Origin: Variovorax sp. YR216
GTDB taxonomy: Bacteria > Pseudomonadota > Gammaproteobacteria > Burkholderiales > Burkholderiaceae_C
Reading direction: 5' to 3'
Assembly (NCBI RefSeq): GCF_900107745.1
Contig: NZ_FNRO01000007.1
Location: forward strand, 1 to 64,000
DNA: 64,000 bases
Shown: positions 35,654-44,462 of the stretch, piece by piece
How positions within the stretch are numbered: the stretch's first letter is position 1
How the letters are laid out: each line of letters begins with the position of its first letter
Notes under the pieces: generated by a model
Databases searched by the model: none
Told to the model about the DNA's origin: nothing
The model's input: the letters and a program-made list of their open reading frames with translations, nothing else
Program-made: the position numbers and the translations under genes

Positions 35654-36643
35654 ATGAGTTCGTCATTCATCGAACGCACGCTCCCGGCGCCGGCAGGCGC
35701 TTTCGCGACGCGGAACCGCTGGGCGGTGCCCGTCGCCGTCACCGGACTCCTGCTGGCCGCATGGCCCTGGATCGCGGGCCAGTTCGTGCTGCACCTGGCG
35801 ATCCTGGTGTGCATCAACATCGTGATCGTCAACGGCCTGTCGCTCATCGACCGGTGCGGACAACTCTCGTTCGGACACTCCGCGCCGGTTGCGCTCGGGG
35901 CCTACACCACGGTGCTGCTGTCGTCATCGCTGGGACTCGGTTCCGTGATGTCGGCGGTGCTCGCACTGCTGGTCGTCGGCGTCGTCACCGGCCTGCTGGG
36001 ATGGGTGATCCTGCGTCTGCGCGGCGTCTATTTCGTGCTGGTGACGTTCGCCTTCGCGGAACTCGTACGACTGGTTCTGCTGGATGCCACGTCGATCACC
36101 GGCGGAGCGAGCGGCATCGCGGCCATTCCTCCGTTGCAGGTGGCAGGCATCGCATTCGACTCGCGCGAACGCTTCTACCTGCTGGCCCTCGCGCTCGCCG
36201 CCGGCTCGGTGATGCTGATGGTCTGGCTGTTCCGCAGGCCGTTGGGGCATGCAATGAACGCGGTGGCCGCGAATCCGCTGCTCGCCGAGGCCAGCGGGCT
36301 GAGCGTGCTGCGCACGCAGGTCGTCGCGTATGTGGGGGGGTCGATGCTCGCCGGCCTCGGCGGTGTGCTGACGGTACGGTACATCGGCTTCATCTCGCCG
36401 GAGTCGTTCAACACCGGCGTGTCTGTCGCGCTCATCACCATGCTTGTCATCGGCGGACGCAAGTCGCTCTATGGCCCCGTCCTCGGCGCGCTGGTGCTGA
36501 CACCGCTGCCCGAGTTGTTCCGCGGCGCGGTGCAGACGCAGCACATGTTCTACGGCGCGGCTCTGATCGTGATCCTGCGTTTCCTGCCGGGCGGCATCGC
36601 CAGCGTGCTGCCGATCAAGCGAAAGAAGGGAGAGTCCCAATGA
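35654..36643 (+). CDS. branched-chain amino acid-type ABC transporter permease (LivM family)
   Basis: 329 aa, multiple membrane spans. Features: NIVIVNGLSLIDRCGQLSFG, the LivM hallmark (usually NL.LG..G..SLGH), and GFISPESFNTGVSVALITML, where the family usually has F..S....SI..L. Overlaps LivG by 4 bp (ATGA). Confidence 0.95.
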   Translation: MSSSFIERTLPAPAGAFATRNRWAVPVAVTGLLLAAWPWIAGQFVLHLAILVCINIVIVNGLSLIDRCGQLSFGHSAPVALGAYTTVLLSSSLGLGSVMSAVLALLVVGVVTGLLGWVILRLRGVYFVLVTFAFAELVRLVLLDATSITGGASGIAAIPPLQVAGIAFDSRERFYLLALALAAGSVMLMVWLFRRPLGHAMNAVAANPLLAEASGLSVLRTQVVAYVGGSMLAGLGGVLTVRYIGFISPESFNTGVSVALITMLVIGGRKSLYGPVLGALVLTPLPELFRGAVQTQHMFYGAALIVILRFLPGGIASVLPIKRKKGESQ

Positions 36644-37419
36644 GCGGCCTTCTGGAAGTCAAGGGCCTGGCGAAGCACTTCGGCGGCCTGGCCGCAGTGA
36701 AGGACCTGTCGTTCTCGATCGGCAAGGGACAGATCGCCGGCCTCATCGGCCCCAACGGCGCGGGAAAGACCACGGCGTTCAACACGATCAGCGGCGCTCT
36801 GACGCCCACGCGCGGGCAGGTCCGGTTCAACGGCACGGACATCACCGGCCAACGTACCAGCGCCATCGTGGCGTGTGGTCTGGCTCGGACCTTCCAGTCG
36901 ACGACCACCTTCGCGGAGGAAAGCGTCGAGCGAAACATCGAGTACGCGCTGCTCTCGCGCATCCGGGGCGCCGCGCCGCAGGTTCTCATGGGCCGCAAGA
37001 CCGGACTCGTCTCGCCGGCCGAGGTGCGGGCGGAGATCGACCGGATCATCGCCATCGTCGACATGCAGAACTGGCGGCATGCGATCGCGGGCACCCTGCC
37101 GTACGGCCTGCAGAAGAAGCTGGGCATCGCCATCGGCCTGGCGACCCAGCCGCTCATGCTTCTCATGGACGAGCCCGCGGCGGGCCTCAATCACGAAGAG
37201 TGCAACGAGCTGACGCGCCTGCTGCGGCGCCTGCGCGACGAGCAGGGCCTGACCATCCTGCTGGTCGAACACCACATGGCGATCGTGATGGAGGTGTGCG
37301 AGCGCATCGTCGTGCTGGTGCACGGCGAGAAGATCGCCGAGGGTTCGCCGGATGAGTTGCGCGTCAACCCTGCAGTGATCGAAGCCTACCTGGGAGCCCC
37401 CGAATATGCCCACGCTTGA
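36640..37419 (+). CDS. ABC transporter ATP-binding protein (LivG family)
   Basis: 259 aa. Walker A GPNGAGKTTAF, degenerate LivG-type signature LPYGLQKKLGIAIGL, Walker B LLMDEPAAGLN followed by the LivG-specific HEE, and switch His in LVEHHM. The start overlaps LivM; its end overlaps LivF by 14 bp. The frame continues upstream into LivM, but ATG at 36640 is right. Confidence 0.95.
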   Translation: MSGLLEVKGLAKHFGGLAAVKDLSFSIGKGQIAGLIGPNGAGKTTAFNTISGALTPTRGQVRFNGTDITGQRTSAIVACGLARTFQSTTTFAEESVERNIEYALLSRIRGAAPQVLMGRKTGLVSPAEVRAEIDRIIAIVDMQNWRHAIAGTLPYGLQKKLGIAIGLATQPLMLLMDEPAAGLNHEECNELTRLLRRLRDEQGLTILLVEHHMAIVMEVCERIVVLVHGEKIAEGSPDELRVNPAVIEAYLGAPEYAHA

Positions 37420-38116
37420 AGTACAGAAGCTCTGCGTTCACTACGGCCAGTTGCAGGCCGTGCGCTCGGTGGACTTCCAGGTCGGCAAGGGCGAGCTGGT
37501 CGCGCTGATCGGCTCCAATGGCGCAGGCAAGAGCAGCACGCTCAAGGCGGTGGCGGGTCTGGTCCATGCGACTGGCGGGACGATCCGGCTCGACGGTGAA
37601 GAGATCCAGCGCCTTTCGCCGGAGCAGCGCGTGCTGCGCGGCGTGTCGCTGTCGCCGGAAGGTCGTCGTCTGTTCGGCCGGATGACGGTGCTGGAGAACC
37701 TGCTGATCGGCGCGCATACGGTGAAGTCCGCCGCCAGGCGTTCGGAGACGCTGCATCTGGTGTATGAGCTCTTTCCGCGCGTGCACGAGCGCAGGTCCCA
37801 ACTCGCCGGTTCGCTGTCCGGCGGCGAGCAGCAGATGGTGGCGATCGGTCGTGCGCTGATGGCGCAGCCCAAGTTGCTGATGCTCGACGAGCCTTCGCTC
37901 GGGATCGCACCCAAGGTCGTCGCGGAGATCGCGGATGCCATACGCCGGCTCAATCGCGATGGCATGTCCATCGTTCTCGTCGAGCAGAACGCCCGACTGG
38001 CGCTCAGGCTCGCCCACAACGCCTATGCGCTCGAACACGGCGAGGTCGTCATGTCCGGCAAGGGCGATGAACTGCTCGACGATCCCTTCGTGCGCAAGGC
38101 CTACCTTGGTGTCTAG
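37406..38116 (+). CDS. ABC transporter ATP-binding protein (LivF family)
   Basis: 236 aa. Walker A GSNGAGKSSTLK, signature LSGGEQQMVAIGRALM, Walker B LLMLDEPSLGIAPKV, switch in VEQNARLAL. Pairs with LivG. The following amidohydrolase starts 5 bp after the stop. Confidence 0.95.
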   Translation: MPTLEVQKLCVHYGQLQAVRSVDFQVGKGELVALIGSNGAGKSSTLKAVAGLVHATGGTIRLDGEEIQRLSPEQRVLRGVSLSPEGRRLFGRMTVLENLLIGAHTVKSAARRSETLHLVYELFPRVHERRSQLAGSLSGGEQQMVAIGRALMAQPKLLMLDEPSLGIAPKVVAEIADAIRRLNRDGMSIVLVEQNARLALRLAHNAYALEHGEVVMSGKGDELLDDPFVRKAYLGV

Positions 38117-38120
38117 TCGC

Positions 38121-39173
38121 ATGGACGCAATCACCTCATCCCCCGAGCTTCGCCTCGTCCAGCATCGCCAGCCCGACGCGGAATGGCTCCTTGCCAGCCG
38201 CGAGGAGGCCATCGAGCCCGCGCTCGAAATCATCGACGCGCACCACCACTTCTCCGAGCACTGGGGCGGGTACATGCCGCAGGACTTGCTCGAAGACGGC
38301 GCGGGCCACAACTTCATCGCCACCGTCTACATCCAGTGCGGCTGGCAATACAGGGCCACGGGACCGGACGCATTGAAACCGGTGGGCGAGACGGAAGCCG
38401 TGGTCGAGGTCACGCGTGAGTGCGCCTGGCCTTCGGCGAGGACCCGCGTGGCGGCAGCCATCGTGGGCTATGCGGACTTGCGCCTCGGCGCCGCAGTCGA
38501 TGAAGTCCTCGAAGCGCAGCGGGCGGCCGGGCAGGGCAGGTTCCGGGGCATCCGCAACAGCGGTGCATTCCACGCCGGGTTCAGGCATGGCGTGTTGCCG
38601 CGACCGATGCCGGGCCTCTACGCGGACCGGGCCTTTCGCGAGGGGTATGCGCGCCTGTCGAGGCACGGGCTCAGCTTCGACGCCTGGATCTATCACCCGC
38701 AGATCGACGAAGTGGTGGACCTGGCGCGCGCATTTCCCGATACACCCCTGGTCCTCGACCACATCGGCGGCATCCTCGGCGTCGCGGACTACGAGGGCCG
38801 GCCCGACCTGGCGTGGCGCGAGTGGCTGCCTTCGATGAAGCGGCTTGCGCAGTGTCCCAACGTGTCGGTCAAGATCGGTGGATTGGGCACGGCCGTCTTC
38901 GGGTTCGACTTCGCGTCGCGGCCCTCGCCGCCGGGTTCGCTCGAGCTCGCGAATGCGTGGCGGCCGATGGTGGAGACCACACTGGAACTGTTCGGGACCG
39001 AACGGTGCATTTTCGAGAGCAATTTCCCGGTCGACCGCAGCTCGGCGTCGTACGGGGTGGTCTGGAACGCGCTGAAGCGCCTCGCGGCGGGCTGCAGTGC
39101 GCAGGAGAAACGGATGCTGTTCCGGGACAACGCCGCGCGCATCTACGGGATCGAGCTCGTGCACTCGATTTGA
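38121..39173 (+). CDS. amidohydrolase-2 family hydrolase (TIM-barrel, LigI-like)
   Basis: 350 aa. Metal-site HxH in EIIDAHHHFSEHWGG, His in VLDHIGGILG and the C-terminal FESNFPVDRSSASYG (Asp/metal region), as in the amidohydrolase-2 family that includes 2-pyrone-4,6-dicarboxylate lactonase and related lactone hydrolases. ATG at 38121 directly follows livF, so it is co-expressed with the importer and probably acts on the imported compound or on a lactone from the monooxygenase step. Specific substrate unknown. Confidence 0.87.
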   Translation: MDAITSSPELRLVQHRQPDAEWLLASREEAIEPALEIIDAHHHFSEHWGGYMPQDLLEDGAGHNFIATVYIQCGWQYRATGPDALKPVGETEAVVEVTRECAWPSARTRVAAAIVGYADLRLGAAVDEVLEAQRAAGQGRFRGIRNSGAFHAGFRHGVLPRPMPGLYADRAFREGYARLSRHGLSFDAWIYHPQIDEVVDLARAFPDTPLVLDHIGGILGVADYEGRPDLAWREWLPSMKRLAQCPNVSVKIGGLGTAVFGFDFASRPSPPGSLELANAWRPMVETTLELFGTERCIFESNFPVDRSSASYGVVWNALKRLAAGCSAQEKRMLFRDNAARIYGIELVHSI

Positions 39174-39251
39174 AAGTGTCTCGCAGCGCAGACGATCAGT
39201 TGCTGCGAAAACAGCCGTCGCGCAATCACGCCCTCGGCAGGTGAGGGGCCC

Positions 39252-39334
39252 ACGCGGAATCCGCGTCTCGGTCAGACCGCTACTTTGGGGATTGCCAGAA
39301 TCGCCAGAAGGGCCGCTTGCGTGCAGCAAGCGGC
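39252..39334. repeat. two inverted repeats after the Liv/amidohydrolase operon
   Basis: ACGCGG-AAT-CCGCGT (39252-39266) and GCCGCTTGC-GTGCA-GCAAGCGGC (39312-39334; 9-bp stem, 5-nt loop). They lie between the convergent amidohydrolase and hydroxyacid dehydrogenase operons, the second one inside the small gene on the minus strand. No T-run follows on either strand, so a terminator role is only possible. Confidence 0.35.
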
Positions 39335-39501
39335 TCCAGCGTCGCCCTCGTCGTGGTCCCGCTGCCGAAGCGTCGCCGCACTTCGCGTTCGTGATCGTGG
39401 GCGGGTCCCCGTGCGTCTCCATGACCGCGCAATGCCAACAGGCGGAGTTGGTGTGCGCGCTCGAGGAGGTCCTCGTCGGAAAGTTTTCCTGGCTCGGTCA
39501 T
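39280..39501 (-). CDS. small hypothetical protein, charged, with aromatic C-terminus
   Basis: About 73 aa from ATG at 39501 (a second ATG at 39504). Sequence runs MTEPGKLSDEDLLERAHQLR, then an Ala/Gly/His-rich helix and ends RPFWRFWQSPK. I recall similar short Comamonadaceae proteins but cannot assign a function. Coding-like composition. It follows the 2-hydroxyacid dehydrogenase gene by 88 bp on the same strand. Confidence 0.5.
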   Translation of the reverse strand: MTEPGKLSDEDLLERAHQLRLLALRGHGDARGPAHDHEREVRRRFGSGTTTRATLEPLAARKRPFWRFWQSPK

Positions 39502-39589
39502 CATGATGATGCGATTTTGCAGTGGTTGCCACGCCCGGATCCCTGCCGACATCGGCCCGATCGCGCCGCCCGTCGGGAAGCCGGCCGGT

Positions 39590-40555
39590 TCAATAGGCGC
39601 CTAGGATCAGGTTCGCCGGCCTGCCGGCGACGAAGCTTTCGATGTTGCCGATCAACTGATCGGCCAGCGCCTGCTGTGCCTCGTCGGACGCCCATGCCAC
39701 ATGCGGCGTGAGTATCACGTTGTGGCGCGAAGCCGCGCGCATCAGCGCGTTGTCGGGCGATGGTGGCTCACCGTCGACGACGTCGAAGCCCGCACCGCTG
39801 ATGAGCCCCGCATCGAGGGCACGCACCAGGTCGGCTTCGTCGACGAGTCCGCCGCGCGCGGTGTTGACGATCAGCGGGCGGCGCTTCATGGCCTCGAACT
39901 CGGGCATCGCGATCATGCCGCGCGTGTCCTTCGTCAGCGGCGAATGCAGGGTGATGACGTCGCTGGTTTCCAGGACCTCTTGCCAGGGCGTGTACAACGG
40001 CCCCAGTCCGCTCTTGCCCTTGTGGGCGGCAAAGAGTGGCACCATGCTGAACGCGCGGGCCAGTTCGGCGACACGCTGGCCAAGCACGCCTTCGCCGATG
40101 ATGCCCAGCCTCGCGCCCGCGAGGTCGCGGATCGGGTGGTCGAAGAAGCAGAACTGCCCCGACTCCTGCCAGCGGCCGCGGAGCACGGATTCGCGGAAGG
40201 CGACGAGGTTGCGCCGCAGTGCGAGGATGAGCGCAAAGGTGTGCTCCGGCACCGTGTTGATGGCGTAGCCGCGGATGTTGACGACCGCGACGCCGCGCGC
40301 CTGGCAGGCCGCCTTGTCGACGCAGTCGGTGCCGGTGGCCGCCACCGCGACGAGGCGCAGCGCGGGCAGGCGCTCCAGCGTGGCCGCGGTGATCGGCGCC
40401 TTGTTGGTGATGGCGATGCTCGCGCCCTCCAGGCGCTCGGCGACCTCGTCGGGCGTCGTGCAGGCGTGTTCCACGTACTGGTGCTCGAAGTTCGGCCGGC
40501 GCAGCTGGATCTGCGGCGCGATGGTCGCGCGGTCCAGGAAAACGATTCTTTGCAT
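39590..40555 (-). CDS. D-isomer 2-hydroxyacid dehydrogenase (hydroxypyruvate/glyoxylate reductase-like)
   Basis: 321 aa. Rossmann motif GEGVLG, catalytic Arg in NTARGG, Glu in DGEPP and His in LTPHVAWASDE. ATG at 40555 lies 14 bp after the transketolase stop; the frame continues upstream without family similarity. Last enzyme of the TRAP-transketolase operon. Reducing hydroxypyruvate or another 2-oxoacid donor/product of the transketolases would fit the context (inference). Confidence 0.9.
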   Translation of the reverse strand: MQRIVFLDRATIAPQIQLRRPNFEHQYVEHACTTPDEVAERLEGASIAITNKAPITAATLERLPALRLVAVAATGTDCVDKAACQARGVAVVNIRGYAINTVPEHTFALILALRRNLVAFRESVLRGRWQESGQFCFFDHPIRDLAGARLGIIGEGVLGQRVAELARAFSMVPLFAAHKGKSGLGPLYTPWQEVLETSDVITLHSPLTKDTRGMIAMPEFEAMKRRPLIVNTARGGLVDEADLVRALDAGLISGAGFDVVDGEPPSPDNALMRAASRHNVILTPHVAWASDEAQQALADQLIGNIESFVAGRPANLILGAY

Positions 40556-40569
40556 GTCGGTGTCTCGAT

Positions 40570-42594
40570 TCAGTTGCTGGGTTGCAGGCAGCGCTTCGCC
40601 TCGGCGACCACCGCCGAGGGCACGATGCCGAAGTGCGCGTACAGCTCGTCGGCGGGCCCGGACGCGCCGAAGCCAGCCATGCCGATAAATCCGCCGCGCT
40701 CGCCCAGGTAGCGGTCCCATCCGAAGCGCACCGCAGCTTCGACGGCCACGCGGACGCCGCCCTGCGGCAGCACGGAAGCCCGGTAGGCGGCGTCCTGCGC
40801 ATCGAAGAGCTCCCAGCAAGGCATCGATACCACTGCGGTGGGCACGCCCTGCGCCTGCAGCAGTTCGCGCGCCTGCAAGGCGATCGCCACCTCGGAGCCG
40901 GTGGACATGAGCGTCACCTGTCGCGGGCCGCCTTCGGCTTCGGCCAGCACGTAGCCGCCGCGGCGCGAGAGGTTCTCGGCCAGATGCGTGCGCCGCACGA
41001 GTGGCAGCGCCTGTCGCGCGAAGACCATCGTGACAGGACCGCTGCGGTGTTCCAGCGCAAGCTCCCAGCACTCGGCGGCCTCGACGGCATCCGCGGGACG
41101 CAGCACCAGCATGTTGGGCATGGCACGCAGCGAGGCCAGGATCTCCACCGGCTGGTGCGTCGGGCCGTTCTTGCCGACGCCGATGGAGTCATGGCTGAAC
41201 ACGAACTTCACCGGCAGGCCCATCAACGCCGCCATGCGCATGGCGGGTCGCTCGTAGTCCGAGAAGGCGAGGTAGGTGACGGCCAGCGGAATGACACCGC
41301 CATGCGCGGCCATGCCGTTGGCCATGGCACCCATCAGGTGTTCGCGCACGCCGCAGTGCACATACGCGCCGCTGCGATCGGCCGGAGTGAAGGCCGCGAG
41401 GCGACGTTTGTGGCTGGTCGGCGCCTCGAGGTCGGCGCAGCCCACCATGCGCTCGGGCAACACGTCCGTGAGCAGGTCGTTGATCTCCGCCGAGATCATG
41501 ATGCCGGCGGTCGAATCATTGCGCTGCGTGGCTTGCCGCTTGTAGGCGAGCAGTGTCTCGCGCCAGCCGTCGGGCAGTTCGCCGGCAATGACGCGATCGA
41601 ACTCTGCGCGCTCGGCGGGCGAGAGCGCAGCGTGCCGTGCCTTCCACGCCGCGTGCTTTTCTGCGCTCCGGCAGCCGGCATCGCGCCAGGGCTGCAGCAC
41701 CGACGCCGGCACCTCGAACGGCGCATGAGGCCAGTCGAGTTCCTTGCGGGCGATGTCCGCGTCTTCGGGATGCAGCCGCCCGCTGTGGCCGCCGCGCTGG
41801 CCCTGCAGCCGCGCAAGGCCGCGTGCGATCACTGTGCGGCAAGCAATCATCGACGGGCGAGGGTCGAGCTTCGCGGCAGCCAATGCGGCCGAAACCGCTT
41901 CGAGATCGTGGCCGTCAACTTCGATCACGTGCCAGTCCGCCACGCGAAAGCGCTCTGCCACGTTCTCGCTGATGGACAAGGCCGTGCTGCCGTCATCGGT
42001 GATGCGGTTGTCGTCCCACAGCAGCACCAGCTTGCCCAGGCGCAGATGTCCGGCCAGCGAGATCATTTCCTGGCCGATGCCCTCCTGCAGGCAGCCGTCG
42101 CCGACGAAGGCGTAGGTGTGGTGGTCGACCAGCCCGCTGCCGAAGCGCGCGTTGAGGTAGGCCTCTGCCACCGCCATGCCGAAGGCGTTCGCGATGCCCT
42201 GGCCCAAGGGGCCGGTGGTCACCTCGATGCCATGCTCGGGTGCGATCTCGGGGTGGCCTTCGCAGCGCGAGCCCATCTCGCGAAAGCGCTGCACCTGGTC
42301 TATCGAGATCGCCTCGTAGCCCGTCAGGTAGAGCAGCGCGTAGAGCAGCATCGATCCGTGGCCGTTCGAGAGAACGACGCGGTCGCGATCAGCCCACGTC
42401 GGGTCTGACGGCAGGAACTTCAGGTGACGCGTGTACAGCGCGGTGGCGATCTCGGCCATGCCGAGCGGCACGCCTTGGTGCCCTTCGCCCGCACGCACGA
42501 TGGCATCGATCGCGAGAAAGCGGATCGCGTTGGCAAGCTGTGACAACGCAGGCTTGGCCACAGCGTCGGCACTCGGGGCAAGCACCGCACTCAT
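40570..42594 (-). CDS. full-length transketolase with altered acceptor-site residues
   Basis: 674 aa, full TktA-type length with ThDP-pyrophosphate, pyrimidine and C-terminal domains. ThDP motif VGDGCLQEG...WDDN, catalytic Glu418 in GVREHL, His39 in GEGHQG, H468 in SHDSIG, H480 in GPTHQP and Arg527 are kept. Compared with E. coli TktA, the phosphate-binding Arg358 position is Ile365, and Asp469, which contacts the 2-hydroxyl of the acceptor, is Asn476 (GKNGPTHQ). This suggests a changed acceptor, perhaps not phosphorylated (inference). The start overlaps the TRAP binding-protein stop by ATGA. Probably not the housekeeping enzyme. Confidence 0.92.
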   Translation of the reverse strand: MSAVLAPSADAVAKPALSQLANAIRFLAIDAIVRAGEGHQGVPLGMAEIATALYTRHLKFLPSDPTWADRDRVVLSNGHGSMLLYALLYLTGYEAISIDQVQRFREMGSRCEGHPEIAPEHGIEVTTGPLGQGIANAFGMAVAEAYLNARFGSGLVDHHTYAFVGDGCLQEGIGQEMISLAGHLRLGKLVLLWDDNRITDDGSTALSISENVAERFRVADWHVIEVDGHDLEAVSAALAAAKLDPRPSMIACRTVIARGLARLQGQRGGHSGRLHPEDADIARKELDWPHAPFEVPASVLQPWRDAGCRSAEKHAAWKARHAALSPAERAEFDRVIAGELPDGWRETLLAYKRQATQRNDSTAGIMISAEINDLLTDVLPERMVGCADLEAPTSHKRRLAAFTPADRSGAYVHCGVREHLMGAMANGMAAHGGVIPLAVTYLAFSDYERPAMRMAALMGLPVKFVFSHDSIGVGKNGPTHQPVEILASLRAMPNMLVLRPADAVEAAECWELALEHRSGPVTMVFARQALPLVRRTHLAENLSRRGGYVLAEAEGGPRQVTLMSTGSEVAIALQARELLQAQGVPTAVVSMPCWELFDAQDAAYRASVLPQGGVRVAVEAAVRFGWDRYLGERGGFIGMAGFGASGPADELYAHFGIVPSAVVAEAKRCLQPSN

Positions 42595-43622
42595 GCGAGC
42601 GACCCTGCACTTTCTTCAAGCAGCTTCCATGCATCTTCGCCAAACTTGCCGCGCCAGTCCTTGTAGAAGGTGGTCTTGGCGAGCGTGGCCTTGAACGCCT
42701 TCTTGTCGGGCTCGATGAACTGGAGGCCCTTGGCCTGCAGATCGCCGCGCAGCGACTTGCTGAGCGCGGCGATGTCGGCGCGCTCGTCATCGGCGGACTT
42801 GTCGAACTCGCGGAAGACGATCTCCTGGATGTCCTTGGGCAGGCGGTCCACGGCCTTGCGATTGCCGAGGATCCAGTACGCGTCCCACACATGGTTGCTC
42901 AGGCTGCAGTACTTCTGCACTTCGTACAGGCGCGCCGTGGCGATGATCGCCAGCGGGTTCTCCTGGCCTTCGACCAGCTTGGTCTGCAGCGCCGAATACA
43001 CCTCGTTGAAGTTGATCGGCGTCGGGCTGGCGCCCAGCGCGGTGAACAGCGTCGAGAGCATCGGGGCCGAGGGCACCCGCAACTTCAGGCCCTTCAGGTC
43101 GTCGGGGGTGTTGATGGGCTTGGTGGACGTCGTGATCTGGCGGAAGCCGTTGTCCCAGGGCTTGGACATGGTGAGCAGGCCCACCTTCTCGATCTGGCCG
43201 CGCACATACTTGCCGAGTGGGCCGTCCATCGCCTTCCACACCTGGTCGTAGTCGGTGAAGGCGAAGCCGGTGTTGACGATGCCGGCCGCCGGTACCAGCG
43301 TCGACAGGACCGAGCTGGCCTGGTTGAAGAACTCCACGCCCCCGTTGCGCACCTGCGCCAGCAGGTCCGTGTCCGAACCCAGCTGGTTGGCCGGGAACAG
43401 GCGGATCTCCAGGCGCCCCTTGGTCGCTTCCTTGATGCGCTCGATGGCTTCCTGCGCGCGCTTGTTGACGGGGTGGCTGGGGTCCTGTCCGGTGGCCAGC
43501 TTGTAGGTGAATTCGGCCGCATGCGCGCGCCGCGGCAGCATGGCGACGAGGGGCAGGGCGGCGGCGCCGGCCAGGCATTGCCGACGGGTCAGACTCACTC
43601 GCGAGGTTTCGGGCTTGGTCAT
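42591..43622 (-). CDS. TRAP transporter substrate-binding protein (DctP family)
   Basis: 343 aa. Tat-type signal TRRQCLAGAAALPLVAML, then FTYKLATGQDPSHPVNKRA and the ligand-clamping Arg in LKGLKLRVPSAPM, which in DctP proteins binds a carboxylate. ATG at 43622. Works with the fused DctQM permease at 46365-48224, from which it is separated by three enzyme genes, an unusual order. Ligand most likely an organic or sugar acid. Confidence 0.92.
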   Translation of the reverse strand: MTKPETSRVSLTRRQCLAGAAALPLVAMLPRRAHAAEFTYKLATGQDPSHPVNKRAQEAIERIKEATKGRLEIRLFPANQLGSDTDLLAQVRNGGVEFFNQASSVLSTLVPAAGIVNTGFAFTDYDQVWKAMDGPLGKYVRGQIEKVGLLTMSKPWDNGFRQITTSTKPINTPDDLKGLKLRVPSAPMLSTLFTALGASPTPINFNEVYSALQTKLVEGQENPLAIIATARLYEVQKYCSLSNHVWDAYWILGNRKAVDRLPKDIQEIVFREFDKSADDERADIAALSKSLRGDLQAKGLQFIEPDKKAFKATLAKTTFYKDWRGKFGEDAWKLLEESAGSLA

Positions 43623-43657
43623 CGTTTGTCTCCGTAGGGGTTGTGTGAAGCAGCCGA

Positions 43658-44407
43658 TCAGTGGATCAACATGCCGCCGTTGACGTCCAGGGTGATGCCG
43701 GTGCAGTACTTGGAAAGCGGGCTCGCCAGGAAGACCACGCAGCCGGCGACGTCGGCCGGTTCGCCGATGCGGTTCAGCGGGATCTGGTCCAGGATGCCCT
43801 GCTTGCGGTCGTCGGGGATCAGGCCCTTGTTGATGTCGGTTGCGATGAGGCCCGGCGTGATGCAGTTGACGCGGATGCCATCGATGCCGAATTCGCGGGC
43901 CATCGCACGCGCCAGGCCCAGCACGCCGGCTTTGGCCGCCGAGTAGTGCGGGCCGCCCAGAATGCCGCCGCCGCGCTGCGCCGACACCGACGAGATGCAG
44001 ACGATGGAGCCGGTCTTGGCCGCGCGCATCGCCGGCAGCACGGCCTGCGACATGTAGAGCGTGCCGCGCAGGCTCACGTCGAGCACCGCGTCGTAGTCCG
44101 CGCCGGTGATGTCGGCCGTCTTGCGCGGCTGGGTGATGCCGGCGTTGTTGACCAGGATGTCGATGCGGCCGCATTGCTCCACGGCTGCCTTGGCGGCGCG
44201 TTCGCAAGAGGCCTTGTCCGTGACATCGGCCACCAGGCCCACATGCTGCGGACCGAGCTTGGCGGCGGCGCCCGCCGGGTCGGCGCGTTCGAGGTCGAGG
44301 ATCACGACGCGGGCGCCTTGCGCCGCCAGCATGCGTGCGGTGGCGAAGCCGAGTCCGTTGAGGCCGGCGCCGCCGGTGATGAGGGCTACTTTGTCTGCGA
44401 GAAGCAT
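43658..44407 (-). CDS. SDR-family oxidoreductase
   Basis: 249 aa. Cofactor motif TGGAGLNGLG (modified TGxxxGxG), NNAG near residue 88, and catalytic S-Y-K in ISSVSAQRGGGILGGPHYSAAK. LNCITPG-like segment RVNCITPGLIATD is typical. Starts at ATG 44407, 55 bp after the split-transketolase C-subunit stop. Possibly oxidises a polyol or hydroxyacid to the ketose/oxoacid used by the transketolases (inference). Confidence 0.92.
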   Translation of the reverse strand: MLLADKVALITGGAGLNGLGFATARMLAAQGARVVILDLERADPAGAAAKLGPQHVGLVADVTDKASCERAAKAAVEQCGRIDILVNNAGITQPRKTADITGADYDAVLDVSLRGTLYMSQAVLPAMRAAKTGSIVCISSVSAQRGGGILGGPHYSAAKAGVLGLARAMAREFGIDGIRVNCITPGLIATDINKGLIPDDRKQGILDQIPLNRIGEPADVAGCVVFLASPLSKYCTGITLDVNGGMLIH

Positions 44408-44462
44408 GTCGATCTCCAATGAAGGGTTGTGGTGTGTTGAATGAAAGGGTCCGGCCGGGGCT

